Below, piece by piece: positions 1 to 6,737 of a stretch of DNA of 16,807 bases. The DNA comes from Caldifarciminota bacterium (GTDB lineage Bacteria; Hydrothermota; Tepidihabitantia; Tepidihabitantales; Tepidihabitantaceae): positions 1 to 16,807 of the forward strand of contig JAFGQF010000057.1 in NCBI GenBank assembly GCA_016935775.1, in the 5' to 3' direction. The position numbers were made by a program, and so were the translations under genes. Each line of letters starts with the position of its first letter. Position 1 is the stretch's first letter. Under the pieces are notes generated by a model. The model had not been told where the DNA came from. It was given only the letters and a program-made list of their open reading frames with translations, and ran no database searches.

Positions 1-690
1 CAGGACGCGCCGGTTCTCGGCCCGAACCGGGCGGGCGACCACCTGGCCGAGAACGAACCGCTCGCCGCCAACCGCCCGCTGCGCGTGGTCTACACCGGCA
101 CCAGCATGAATCCCACCCTCGTCGAGCCGGAACTGCTCGAAGTCGTGCCCGGCCCGGTGCGGCCGGGCGACGTCGCCTGCTTCCGGCCGCCGGGCCAGGA
201 CCGGCTGGTCATCCACCGTGTCGCGGCGGCCGGCCCGGGCGGCATCCGCACGCGCGGGGACAGCTGCTCCGGTAACGATGACTGGGTGCTCGGGCAGGAC
301 GACATCATCGGCCGCATAGCCGCCGCCCGACGCGGGAACCGGCTCCGGGCGATTGCCGGAGGCCGGGCCGGGCTCGCGGTCGCCCGCCGCATCCGGCTGG
401 GCCGGTTCCTCAGGCGCTGCGCCGGGCTCGTTCCCCACCGGTTGTACTGCCTGTTGTCCCGGCTCGGGCCGTTCGACCGACTCCTTCCCGGCCGATTCCG
501 TCCCCGGCTGGTGAGTTTCGACGTTCGGGGGCTGAAGCGCCTGAAGCTGCTGGCGGGCCGGCGGGAAATCGGCCGCTACAGCTTCCGCGACCGGCGCTGG
601 ACCATCCGGCGGCCCTTCCGCCTGCTCGTAGATGAACGGGCCTTGGCAGGCGCCGATACCCTGTTCCGGGCCGGGGAGAAGCGGGATTGA
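1..690 (+). CDS. SipW/Sec11-like S24/S26-family serine peptidase, 5' partial
   Basis: The frame is open from the first base, so the true start lies upstream. A GTG at 85 exists, but it would leave only six residues before the catalytic serine, so I treat the gene as truncated by the window. Counting from that GTG, the peptidase box is GTSMNPTL with Ser7. A second box has VIHRV with His44, where bacterial type I signal peptidases have Lys. Then come a TRGD motif (Asp59) and DIIGRI. This Ser-His pattern is that of archaeal/ER-type (SipW, Sec11) signal peptidases. No membrane segment is visible in the 230 codons present, and the C-terminal half is Arg-rich, so a soluble or peripheral enzyme is likely. 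The stop overlaps the next gene's TTG by four bases. Inference: it may cleave a leader peptide for the exporter downstream; the substrate is unknown. A regulatory S24 protein is less likely because no DNA-binding domain is seen. Confidence 0.72.
   Translation, partial: QDAPVLGPNRAGDHLAENEPLAANRPLRVVYTGTSMNPTLVEPELLEVVPGPVRPGDVACFRPPGQDRLVIHRVAAAGPGGIRTRGDSCSGNDDWVLGQDDIIGRIAAARRGNRLRAIAGGRAGLAVARRIRLGRFLRRCAGLVPHRLYCLLSRLGPFDRLLPGRFRPRLVSFDVRGLKRLKLLAGRREIGRYSFRDRRWTIRRPFRLLVDERALAGADTLFRAGEKRD
673..678 (+). promoter_or_regulatory. Ribosome binding site for the TTG start at 687
   Basis: GGGGAG lies 8 bases before the TTG at 687, inside the end of the peptidase gene. It supports TTG as the start of the nucleotidyltransferase and a TTGA stop/start overlap at 687-690. 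Confidence 0.5.
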
Positions 691-1871
691 ACGACCGCCC
701 GGCGCGGATGCTCCTCGGTTGTCTGACCGGCAACCCTGACCCTGAGACCGACTGGGACGCGGCGGTGGAGACCGCGGTCCAACACGGCATCGCGCCGATG
801 GTCTACCGGCGGCTCAAGCGGTCCGGCAACCGAGACCGGGTGCCGGCCGCGGCCTGGGACAGGCTGAGTTCCAACTACCTGGCCGGCGCCGGCCGGAACG
901 CGCGGGTGTTCGCCCGCCTCGGGCCGGTCCTCGCAGCCCTGCGCGGGGCCGGCGTCCCGGTCATCGTGCTCAAGGGAGCCTATCTCGCCGGGGCGGTCTA
1001 CCAGGACCCCGCGCTCCGCCCGATGTGCGACGTCGACCTGATGGTGCCTCGGCCCGGGCTGGCCGAAGCCCGTGCCCGGCTGGCCGGGCAGGCCGGGATT
1101 GTCCCGCCGACGGACGACATCGAGGAACGCTGCCGGCTCAGCGCCCACCTCCCTGAAATCACCGTCCGCGGCCTCGCCATCGAACTGCACTGGACCATCC
1201 TGGACCCGACCGGCGCTATACCGGTTGAACCGGCCGACCTCTGGGACCGGGCGCGGCCGGCCCGCGTCGCCGGGCAAGACGCGCTCGCGCTCGCGCCCGA
1301 CGACCTGATGCTGCATCTCTGCCTGGGCGTCTCCTGCCGCGACCGGCTCGCGGCCGGCCTGCGGCCGCTCTGCGACATCGCTGAAACCGCCGCCCGCTTC
1401 CAGGGCGAACTCGACTGGGACCGGCTGGCGCGCACCGCCCGCGCGTGGAATGCCGCCCGCCACGTCGGCCTCGCCCTGGCCCTCGCGCGCAACCTGCTCG
1501 CCGCATCCGTACCCGGCGACATCATGGAGCGGCTCGTGCCCGGCGGCGTCGGCCCGCGCGTGCTGGCGGCGGCGCAAACCGCGATTCTCTCCCGGACCGG
1601 CTATGCCGGCCTGCCGCCGCTCTTCGAGCTGCTCGGCGCGCGGTCCGCCGGGGACCGGGCGAAGCTGGCCTGGCGACGGGTATTCCTCTCGCGCGCGGAG
1701 CTGGCGACCAAGTACCCCGAGTCCCGGGACGACCGACTGCCCTGGCGTGGCTACCTGCGCCGGCTGCGGGAAGTCGCCAGCGCCTGGCGGCTGCACTCCC
1801 GGGCACGCTCCGCGCCGGCTGGCCCCGGGCTGGACGAGCTCGCGGCGTGGCTGGAAGGAGAACGGCGGTGA
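687..1871 (+). CDS. Nucleotidyltransferase family protein (NTP_transf_5 type)
   Basis: This 394-residue protein starts at a TTG that shares TTGA with the preceding stop. The family signature is at residues 93-120: VIVLKG (LKG at 95-97), then a Tyr-containing helix and RPMCDVDLMV at 111-120. Asp115 and Asp117 are the likely metal ligands of a minimal nucleotidyltransferase fold. The family (PF14907) transfers nucleotides or nucleotidyl groups to poorly defined substrates. Members recur in peptide-modification clusters, for example some lasso-peptide operons, beside ABC exporters. The rest of the protein is helical and Arg/Ala-rich with no other domain I recognise. It lies between a peptidase and an ABC exporter with overlaps on both sides, which suggests one translationally coupled unit. 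The family assignment is firm; the substrate is not known. Confidence 0.8.
   Translation: MNDRPARMLLGCLTGNPDPETDWDAAVETAVQHGIAPMVYRRLKRSGNRDRVPAAAWDRLSSNYLAGAGRNARVFARLGPVLAALRGAGVPVIVLKGAYLAGAVYQDPALRPMCDVDLMVPRPGLAEARARLAGQAGIVPPTDDIEERCRLSAHLPEITVRGLAIELHWTILDPTGAIPVEPADLWDRARPARVAGQDALALAPDDLMLHLCLGVSCRDRLAAGLRPLCDIAETAARFQGELDWDRLARTARAWNAARHVGLALALARNLLAASVPGDIMERLVPGGVGPRVLAAAQTAILSRTGYAGLPPLFELLGARSAGDRAKLAWRRVFLSRAELATKYPESRDDRLPWRGYLRRLREVASAWRLHSRARSAPAGPGLDELAAWLEGERR
1855..1860 (+). promoter_or_regulatory. Ribosome binding site deciding the ABC transporter start
   Basis: AAGGAG sits 7 bases before the GTG at 1868. It fixes the start there, although the frame remains open a further 423 bases upstream, where it only overlaps the nucleotidyltransferase. 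Confidence 0.7.
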
Positions 1872-3664
1872 AGGGGCGAAGAATAATCCGGGGATTGGTC
1901 CGGGCACTCCGGCTGGTCTGGTCCAGCGCCCCGGGTTGGGCCACGGCCAACCTGCTGCTGGTGCTGTTCCAGGGACTCCTGCCGCTGGCCGGGCTGTACC
2001 TGCTCAAGCAGGTCATTGACGCGCTCCAGTCCGCCATCGCGTCGCCGGCCGGGGCCGCCGGGTTCCGACCGGTGCTGTTATGGGTCGCGCTGGCCGCCGG
2101 CGCGGCGCTGCTGACCGCGCTGGCCCGGGCCCTGGCCGAGCTGACCCGCCAGGCCCAGGCGCTGGTCCTGACCGACCGGGTGACGGACGTCCTGCACGGC
2201 CGGTCCATCGCCGCCGACCTCGGCTACTACGAGGACCCGCGCTACCACGACTCGCTCCACCGCGCCCAGGGCGAGGCGCTCCACCGGCCCGCCGGTATCG
2301 TCGGCGGCCTCATCCAGGTCGGCCAGGCGTTGATTTCCCTCGCCGGTGTGGCCGGGCTACTGTTCGCCTTCAACCCGCTGCTGGCCCTGGCCCTGCTGGC
2401 CCTGGCCCTGCCCGGCGCGCTGGTTCAGGTGGCGTTCGCGCGCCGGCGCTTCCGGTTCGAGCAGGAGCAGACCGAGAACGAGCGCCGGGCCCAGTATTAC
2501 CACTGGCTGCTGACCGGCACGCCCCACGCCCGCGAGCTGCGGCTGTTCGGGCTCGGGACCCTGTTCCGGAAGCGGTTCCGCGGCCTGCGCGACCGGCTGC
2601 GCGCCGGCCGGCTGGCGCTGACCCGGCGACGCGTCGGCTTCGGCCTGCTGGTCCAGTTCGCGACCACGCTTGCCATCTTCGCCGCGCTCGGCTTCGTCGC
2701 GCACCAGGCTTACCGCGGCGCCATCACCATCGGCGGCCTGGTGATGTACTTCTCGGCCTTCCAGCTCGCAGTCGGCTCGTTCTCATCGGTACTGGGCGGG
2801 CTCGCCGGACTCTACGAGGACAGCCTCTTCCTCGACAACCTCTACCGGTTCCTGGACCTGGAGCCGCAGGTGACGGCGCCGGCCCGGCCCGAGCCCGTGC
2901 CGGAACGGTTCCGCCGGGGCGTCGAGTTCCGCAGCGTCAGCTTTGCCTACCCGGGCGACGGCCGCCCGGTGCTGGAGTCGGTAGACCTGGCGGTCGCTCC
3001 CGGCCAGGTCGTCGCGCTGGTGGGTGAGAACGGCTCGGGCAAGACCACGCTGGTCAAGCTGCTCGGCCGGCTCTACGACCCGGACTCGGGCTGCGTGACG
3101 GTTGACGGGCTCGATATCCGCCGCTTCGACCCGGACAACTGGCGCCGCCGCATCAGCGTCGTCCTGCAGGATTTCGTCCGGTACTATCTGCCGGCGTGGG
3201 AGAACATCTGGCTCGGCGACGTGTCGTCCGGGCCGGACCGGAAGCGGGTCGTCGCGGCCGCGCGCCGGGCCGGGGCGGACGCGGCCATCGAGCGCCTGCC
3301 CCGGGGCTACGACACCCAGCTCGGCTGCTGGTTCGAATCGGGCCGGGAGCTGAGCAGCGGTGAGTGGCAAAAGGTGGCGCTGGCCCGGGCGTTCCTGCGC
3401 GACGCGCAACTGGTGGTGCTCGACGAGCCGACCAGCTCGCTCGACCCGCTGGCCGAGGCCGAGCTGTTCGAGCGCTTCCGCCGGTCAATCGAGAACCGCA
3501 GCGCGCTGCTCATCAGCCACCGGTTCTCGACCGTCGCGCTTGCCGACTACATCTACGTGCTGGACCGGGGCCGGGTCGCGGAGCGCGGAACCCACGCCGA
3601 ACTGCTCGAGCGCGGCGGGCTCTACGCCCGGATGTACCGCGCTCAGGCGTCCCACTACCGGTAA
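1868..3664 (+). CDS. ABC exporter, fused permease and ATPase (type I, MsbA-like)
   Basis: The protein has 598 residues from a GTG that overlaps the previous stop as GTGA. The N-terminal half, about residues 15-310, holds hydrophobic helices of an ABC exporter membrane domain. The C-terminal ATPase is complete: Walker A GENGSGKTT (Lys392), Q-loop Gln434, signature LSSGEWQ at 495-501, Walker B with Asp519 and catalytic Glu520, and H-loop His551. It should work as a homodimer in the inner membrane. No N-terminal C39 peptidase domain is present, so any leader removal would need a separate enzyme; the S26-like peptidase two genes upstream is a candidate. The LSSGEWQ form of the signature resembles exporters from peptide-maturation operons, from memory. 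Lipid or polysaccharide-precursor export is the alternative. It converges with the next gene, with 14 bases between the two stops. Confidence 0.9.
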   Translation: MKGRRIIRGLVRALRLVWSSAPGWATANLLLVLFQGLLPLAGLYLLKQVIDALQSAIASPAGAAGFRPVLLWVALAAGAALLTALARALAELTRQAQALVLTDRVTDVLHGRSIAADLGYYEDPRYHDSLHRAQGEALHRPAGIVGGLIQVGQALISLAGVAGLLFAFNPLLALALLALALPGALVQVAFARRRFRFEQEQTENERRAQYYHWLLTGTPHARELRLFGLGTLFRKRFRGLRDRLRAGRLALTRRRVGFGLLVQFATTLAIFAALGFVAHQAYRGAITIGGLVMYFSAFQLAVGSFSSVLGGLAGLYEDSLFLDNLYRFLDLEPQVTAPARPEPVPERFRRGVEFRSVSFAYPGDGRPVLESVDLAVAPGQVVALVGENGSGKTTLVKLLGRLYDPDSGCVTVDGLDIRRFDPDNWRRRISVVLQDFVRYYLPAWENIWLGDVSSGPDRKRVVAAARRAGADAAIERLPRGYDTQLGCWFESGRELSSGEWQKVALARAFLRDAQLVVLDEPTSSLDPLAEAELFERFRRSIENRSALLISHRFSTVALADYIYVLDRGRVAERGTHAELLERGGLYARMYRAQASHYR

Positions 3665-3678
3665 GACCGCCGGCCGGT

Positions 3679-3963
3679 TCAGGCGCCCGGGGACCGCCGG
3701 GCGAACCGGTAGATGCCCATAGCGCAGAACGCGGTCGCGACGGCCATCACCGGGACCTGCCATACCGGCACCCAGGGATGGGAACGCCAGTTGTACAACT
3801 GGAGCGCGATCGCCAGCAACCAGACGATTACCCGCGCGAGCGCGCCCGGCATCGGCTTGCGGAACAACGCCCGCCACTCGGCCTTCAGTCCCTGCACGCC
3901 GGCCGCGATCAGCGCGGCCCCGAACACCGGCACCAGCAGCTGGGTCAGCCCGATGAGATACAC
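3679..3963 (-). CDS. Small three-helix membrane protein of unknown function
   Basis: This 94-residue protein is read from a GTG at 3963-3961, preceded by a near-perfect AAAGGAGG six bases upstream, which argues for a real gene. Hydrophobic segments lie at about residues 3-24, 42-57 and 66-86. A basic, Trp/Arg-containing stretch (AEWRALFRKPMPG) follows the first helix, and the C-terminus is basic. I recognise no family. It is the last gene of the minus-strand operon, 57 bases after the Wzz/kinase gene, so it may be co-transcribed and could assist polysaccharide assembly, but this is only positional inference. Confidence 0.68.
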   Translation of the reverse strand: MYLIGLTQLLVPVFGAALIAAGVQGLKAEWRALFRKPMPGALARVIVWLLAIALQLYNWRSHPWVPVWQVPVMAVATAFCAMGIYRFARRSPGA

Positions 3964-3969
3964 TTAGAG

Positions 3970-3977
3970 CCTCCTTT
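3970..3977 (-). promoter_or_regulatory. Strong Shine-Dalgarno for the 94-aa membrane protein
   Basis: Read on the minus strand this is AAAGGAGG, six bases before the GTG at 3963. It is the strongest ribosome binding site I see in the window. It contrasts with the kinase gene upstream, which has no clear site. Confidence 0.75.
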
Positions 3978-4020
3978 CGCGCCTGGGGACGGTTCGAATC
4001 TAGGCCGGCGGCCGGGGAAG

Positions 4021-6231
4021 TCAAGCCCTGGCGCGGCACTTCCCGGGTCGTTCCTGGTAGTGGTATTTGTGGTAGTAGTAGTAGCTGCGGCCGTAGCGCC
4101 CCGGCCGCCTGACCCCGTTGAGCACGAAGCCGGCCAGGAAGCCACCCGAGTTGGCGAGCGTCCGGCGCACGTCCTCGACCGTACGGGCCGGGGTCCTGCC
4201 GGCGCGGACCACGACGATGGCGGCGTCGGCCTGGGAAACGAGGATCGGCGCGTCGGCCGCGATCAGCGCCGGCGGCGTATCGAGCACGACGTGGTCGAAC
4301 TCGCCGGCCAGGGTCTCGAGCAGCCGGCGCGTTGTCGGCGCCAGGAGTAGGTCGGCCGGGCTGGGCGGGACCGCGCCCGCGGCCAGGAACGACAGCCCGT
4401 CCACCGGGGTCGGGCTGAACGGCCGGGCCCCGGGTTCGCCGGCCAGGATGAGGTCGGTCAGCCCGGGCTCGCGCTCGCGGCCGAAGAGCCCGTGCAGGAC
4501 CGGCTGGCGCAGGTCGGCGTCCACCAGCAGGACGCGCGCGCCTGACTGGGCGAGGACCGCGGCCAGGTTCACCGCCACGGTGGACTTCCCCTCGCCCGGC
4601 ACGGCCGAGGTGACGACGATTGTCCGCAGCGGCCGGTCCACCGCGGTGAACCCGAGGTTGGTGCGCAGCATCCGGAACGCCTCGGCGCCCGACGAACGGG
4701 CGTCGCTGTGGGTAATGAGATGCGAACCCAGTTCGCCGCGCCGGCCCAAGCCGGGCAGTTGCGGGATGCCGGCCAGGACCGGGTATCCCCGCCGCTCCAT
4801 CTCCTCCGGCGTGCGGAGCGACGAGTCGAGCCGGTCCACAACCCAGGCCGAGCCGACCGCCAGGGCGAGGGCCAGGACCAGGCCGAGCCCGATGGTTGAC
4901 GGCACGTCGGGCTTGGTCTGGCCCGCGCCCCGGGCCAGGTCCAGCACCTGCACCGCCGACGTCTTGCCGACCTCCTGGATGCGCGCCTCCTCCCAGCGCT
5001 CGCTGAGCAATGCGTAGACCCGGCGGTCGGTCTCGACGTCGCGGGTCAGCCCGGCGAGCGCCCGCTCGGTCTCGGGCAGGCGGGAGACCGACACCTCGTA
5101 CCGGTCGAGCACCTGGGCCAGCGCGTCGCGCCGTGCCCCGGCCGCGACCTGCCGGGTCTCGAGGGTGAGCGCCGCCTCGAACAGCCCGCTCAGCCGGCCG
5201 ACCGGGTCGACGAATCCCTGCTGGCTGATCAGCGCCCTGGACTCTTCCTTCAGCCGGGCGCGGGTGCTGTCAATCTGCTGCTCGAGGCCCCGGATGCGCT
5301 CCGACGTTTCATCGAACCCGCGCATCAGGAGGTTGGTCCGCTCGACCTCGAGCTGGTTGAGCGCCGCCCGGAGGCTGGCGACCATCGGCGAACTGATACC
5401 CTCGAGCCGATCGGCCATCCCCGCGCCCTCCTGCTCAATTTCCGAGCGGACGTGGGCGAGTTCGGCCTCGCCGGCGGTGAAGTCGGTCACCGCCTGCTGG
5501 TAGGCTGCGGCGATGGTCGACTGCCGCTGGATGAGCGCCCGGGTTTCGGCGTCGAGGTCGGTGAACTGGTTCTGGCTCTTGAACTGCGCGAGTCCCCGCT
5601 CCGACGAGTCGAGCCGCGCCCCGACCACGGCGAGCTGGTCGTCGATGAACTGACGGACCGTCGAGACATCGGCCCGGCTCTGCTCGAGGTCGAAATCCCG
5701 GTAGGCCTCGACGTAGGCGTTGACCACCACCACCGCGACGTCCGGCGAACCGGCCGCCGCGGTCAATCGGACAATATCGGTCTCGCGCACCGGGCTGGCC
5801 GAGACCATCCCGCGCAGCATCCCGGGCGACAGGTCAAGCGTGTCCGGCAGGAGCTCGGCCACTCGCTCAGCCATCTTCCGGCTGCCGAGGAGCTGGACGC
5901 TCTTGGCAACGTTCGGCCCGCGCGGCCAGAGGTAGCCGCTGGTCCGTCCGAAGATGTTGCCCTCATCGGCGTTGGCGAGCACGACGGTCGCGCTCGCCTC
6001 GAACACCGGCCGCGTGCGGGCGATTGACAGCACGGTGAGCCCGAAAACCACGGCGAACACCGCCAGCGCGACCCACTTCCGGCGCCAGAACCGCTCGAAG
6101 TAGTCGCGCGCCCCGAGCTGTTCTTCGACCGCCAGCACCCGGCCGTTCTGCCCGCTGGCCGGGGTATTGCGGCCGCCGCCGTCGGACCTCAACGTCCCCC
6201 GTCCCCGCGCGCCTGCGGCCTCATCGGTCAC
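4021..6231 (-). CDS. Polysaccharide copolymerase fused to BY-type tyrosine kinase (Wzz-Wzc type)
   Basis: This 736-residue protein has the Wzc/Etk layout. A short cytoplasmic tail is followed by membrane helix 1 at about 53-70. A periplasmic Wzz domain with a long coiled-coil stretch (about 185-400) leads to a Pro-containing approach and helix 2 at about 445-463. The C-terminal BY-kinase has Walker A SAVPGEGKST (Lys549), Walker A' VLLVDADLRQP (Asp571, Asp573) and Walker B VVLDTPP (Asp651). The tail ends in a Tyr cluster: Tyr713, 717-720, 723 and 725. Such proteins control chain length and drive export of capsule or exopolysaccharide through autophosphorylation cycles. The GTG start at 6231 overlaps the SLBB gene by 11 bases and has only a weak upstream GGGTGA, so a start slightly downstream is possible. 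No cognate tyrosine phosphatase gene is in the window. Confidence 0.93.
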   Translation of the reverse strand: MTDEAAGARGRGTLRSDGGGRNTPASGQNGRVLAVEEQLGARDYFERFWRRKWVALAVFAVVFGLTVLSIARTRPVFEASATVVLANADEGNIFGRTSGYLWPRGPNVAKSVQLLGSRKMAERVAELLPDTLDLSPGMLRGMVSASPVRETDIVRLTAAAGSPDVAVVVVNAYVEAYRDFDLEQSRADVSTVRQFIDDQLAVVGARLDSSERGLAQFKSQNQFTDLDAETRALIQRQSTIAAAYQQAVTDFTAGEAELAHVRSEIEQEGAGMADRLEGISSPMVASLRAALNQLEVERTNLLMRGFDETSERIRGLEQQIDSTRARLKEESRALISQQGFVDPVGRLSGLFEAALTLETRQVAAGARRDALAQVLDRYEVSVSRLPETERALAGLTRDVETDRRVYALLSERWEEARIQEVGKTSAVQVLDLARGAGQTKPDVPSTIGLGLVLALALAVGSAWVVDRLDSSLRTPEEMERRGYPVLAGIPQLPGLGRRGELGSHLITHSDARSSGAEAFRMLRTNLGFTAVDRPLRTIVVTSAVPGEGKSTVAVNLAAVLAQSGARVLLVDADLRQPVLHGLFGREREPGLTDLILAGEPGARPFSPTPVDGLSFLAAGAVPPSPADLLLAPTTRRLLETLAGEFDHVVLDTPPALIAADAPILVSQADAAIVVVRAGRTPARTVEDVRRTLANSGGFLAGFVLNGVRRPGRYGRSYYYYHKYHYQERPGKCRARA

Positions 6232-6697
6232 CCAGCGAGTAGAGCATCAGCCCGAGGTTCACCAGCACCGCGACCGTGCTCACCACCACGAACTGCTCCC
6301 GCACCGAGTACCACCAGGACCGCGGCACGATAACCACGTCCCCGGGCGTGAGCGAGATCACGTCGCCCCGCTCGAGCATCCGCGCGACGTTCACCCGACG
6401 CCGCTCGTTGTTCACCGCGCGGACCAGGACAACCCGTCTCAGGTTCGCCTCTGGTGTCGGCCCGCCGCCGGCGGATAGGAGTTCGACGATATCGGGATTC
6501 GCGCCCAGGCTGTAGGCCCCGGGCGACCGCACCTGTCCCCAGACGTAGTACTTGAAGACCGGCGCCTGGGCCTGGGCGCCGCTCGGGCCCCACGAAGACT
6601 GGGCCAGGACGGAAGTCGGCCCGGCGGCGACCAGGAGGCACGCCAGTGCCAACCCGGCCGCCGCCACGGCCTCAATCCTGCGGTTGATGCTGCGCAA
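6221..6697 (-). CDS. Secreted SLBB-domain protein without a Wza export domain
   Basis: The protein has 158 residues from a TTG, with GGAG about 9 bases upstream. Residues 1-32 form a signal peptide (basic start, hydrophobic core, VLA before Gln33). Residues about 49-120 match an SLBB fold: YYVWGQVRSPGAYSL, then ELLSAGGG, then LTPGDVVIVPRSWW. The C-terminus (136-153) is a hydrophobic helix. SLBB domains are the repeated ligand-binding domains of Wza-type outer-membrane exporters, but the Poly_export domain of Wza is missing, so this is not a pore by itself. A GfcC-like periplasmic accessory role is the closest analogy. It sits between the OmpA-barrel gene (40 bases upstream) and the kinase gene (11-base overlap), consistent with one export module. 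Confidence 0.8.
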   Translation of the reverse strand: MRSINRRIEAVAAAGLALACLLVAAGPTSVLAQSSWGPSGAQAQAPVFKYYVWGQVRSPGAYSLGANPDIVELLSAGGGPTPEANLRRVVLVRAVNNERRRVNVARMLERGDVISLTPGDVVIVPRSWWYSVREQFVVVSTVAVLVNLGLMLYSLGDR

Positions 6698-6737
6698 GCC
6701 TTACCGCTCCATCACCGCTGCGCCGCAACCCGGCTCG

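Noticed and set aside
1445..1867. Upstream extension of the ABC transporter frame
   Set aside because: The extension is Arg/Pro-rich noise overlapping the nucleotidyltransferase; AAGGAG and GTG at 1868 give the proper start.
3662..3681. Possible bidirectional terminator between convergent genes
   Set aside because: Only a short GC palindrome without a T run lies in the 14-base gap; the signal is too weak at this base composition.
3991..4000. GGTTCGAATC, resembling a tRNA T-arm, possible attachment site
   Set aside because: Flanking bases do not form the five-pair stem, no acceptor or anticodon arm is present, and a similar string occurs inside the ABC gene by chance.
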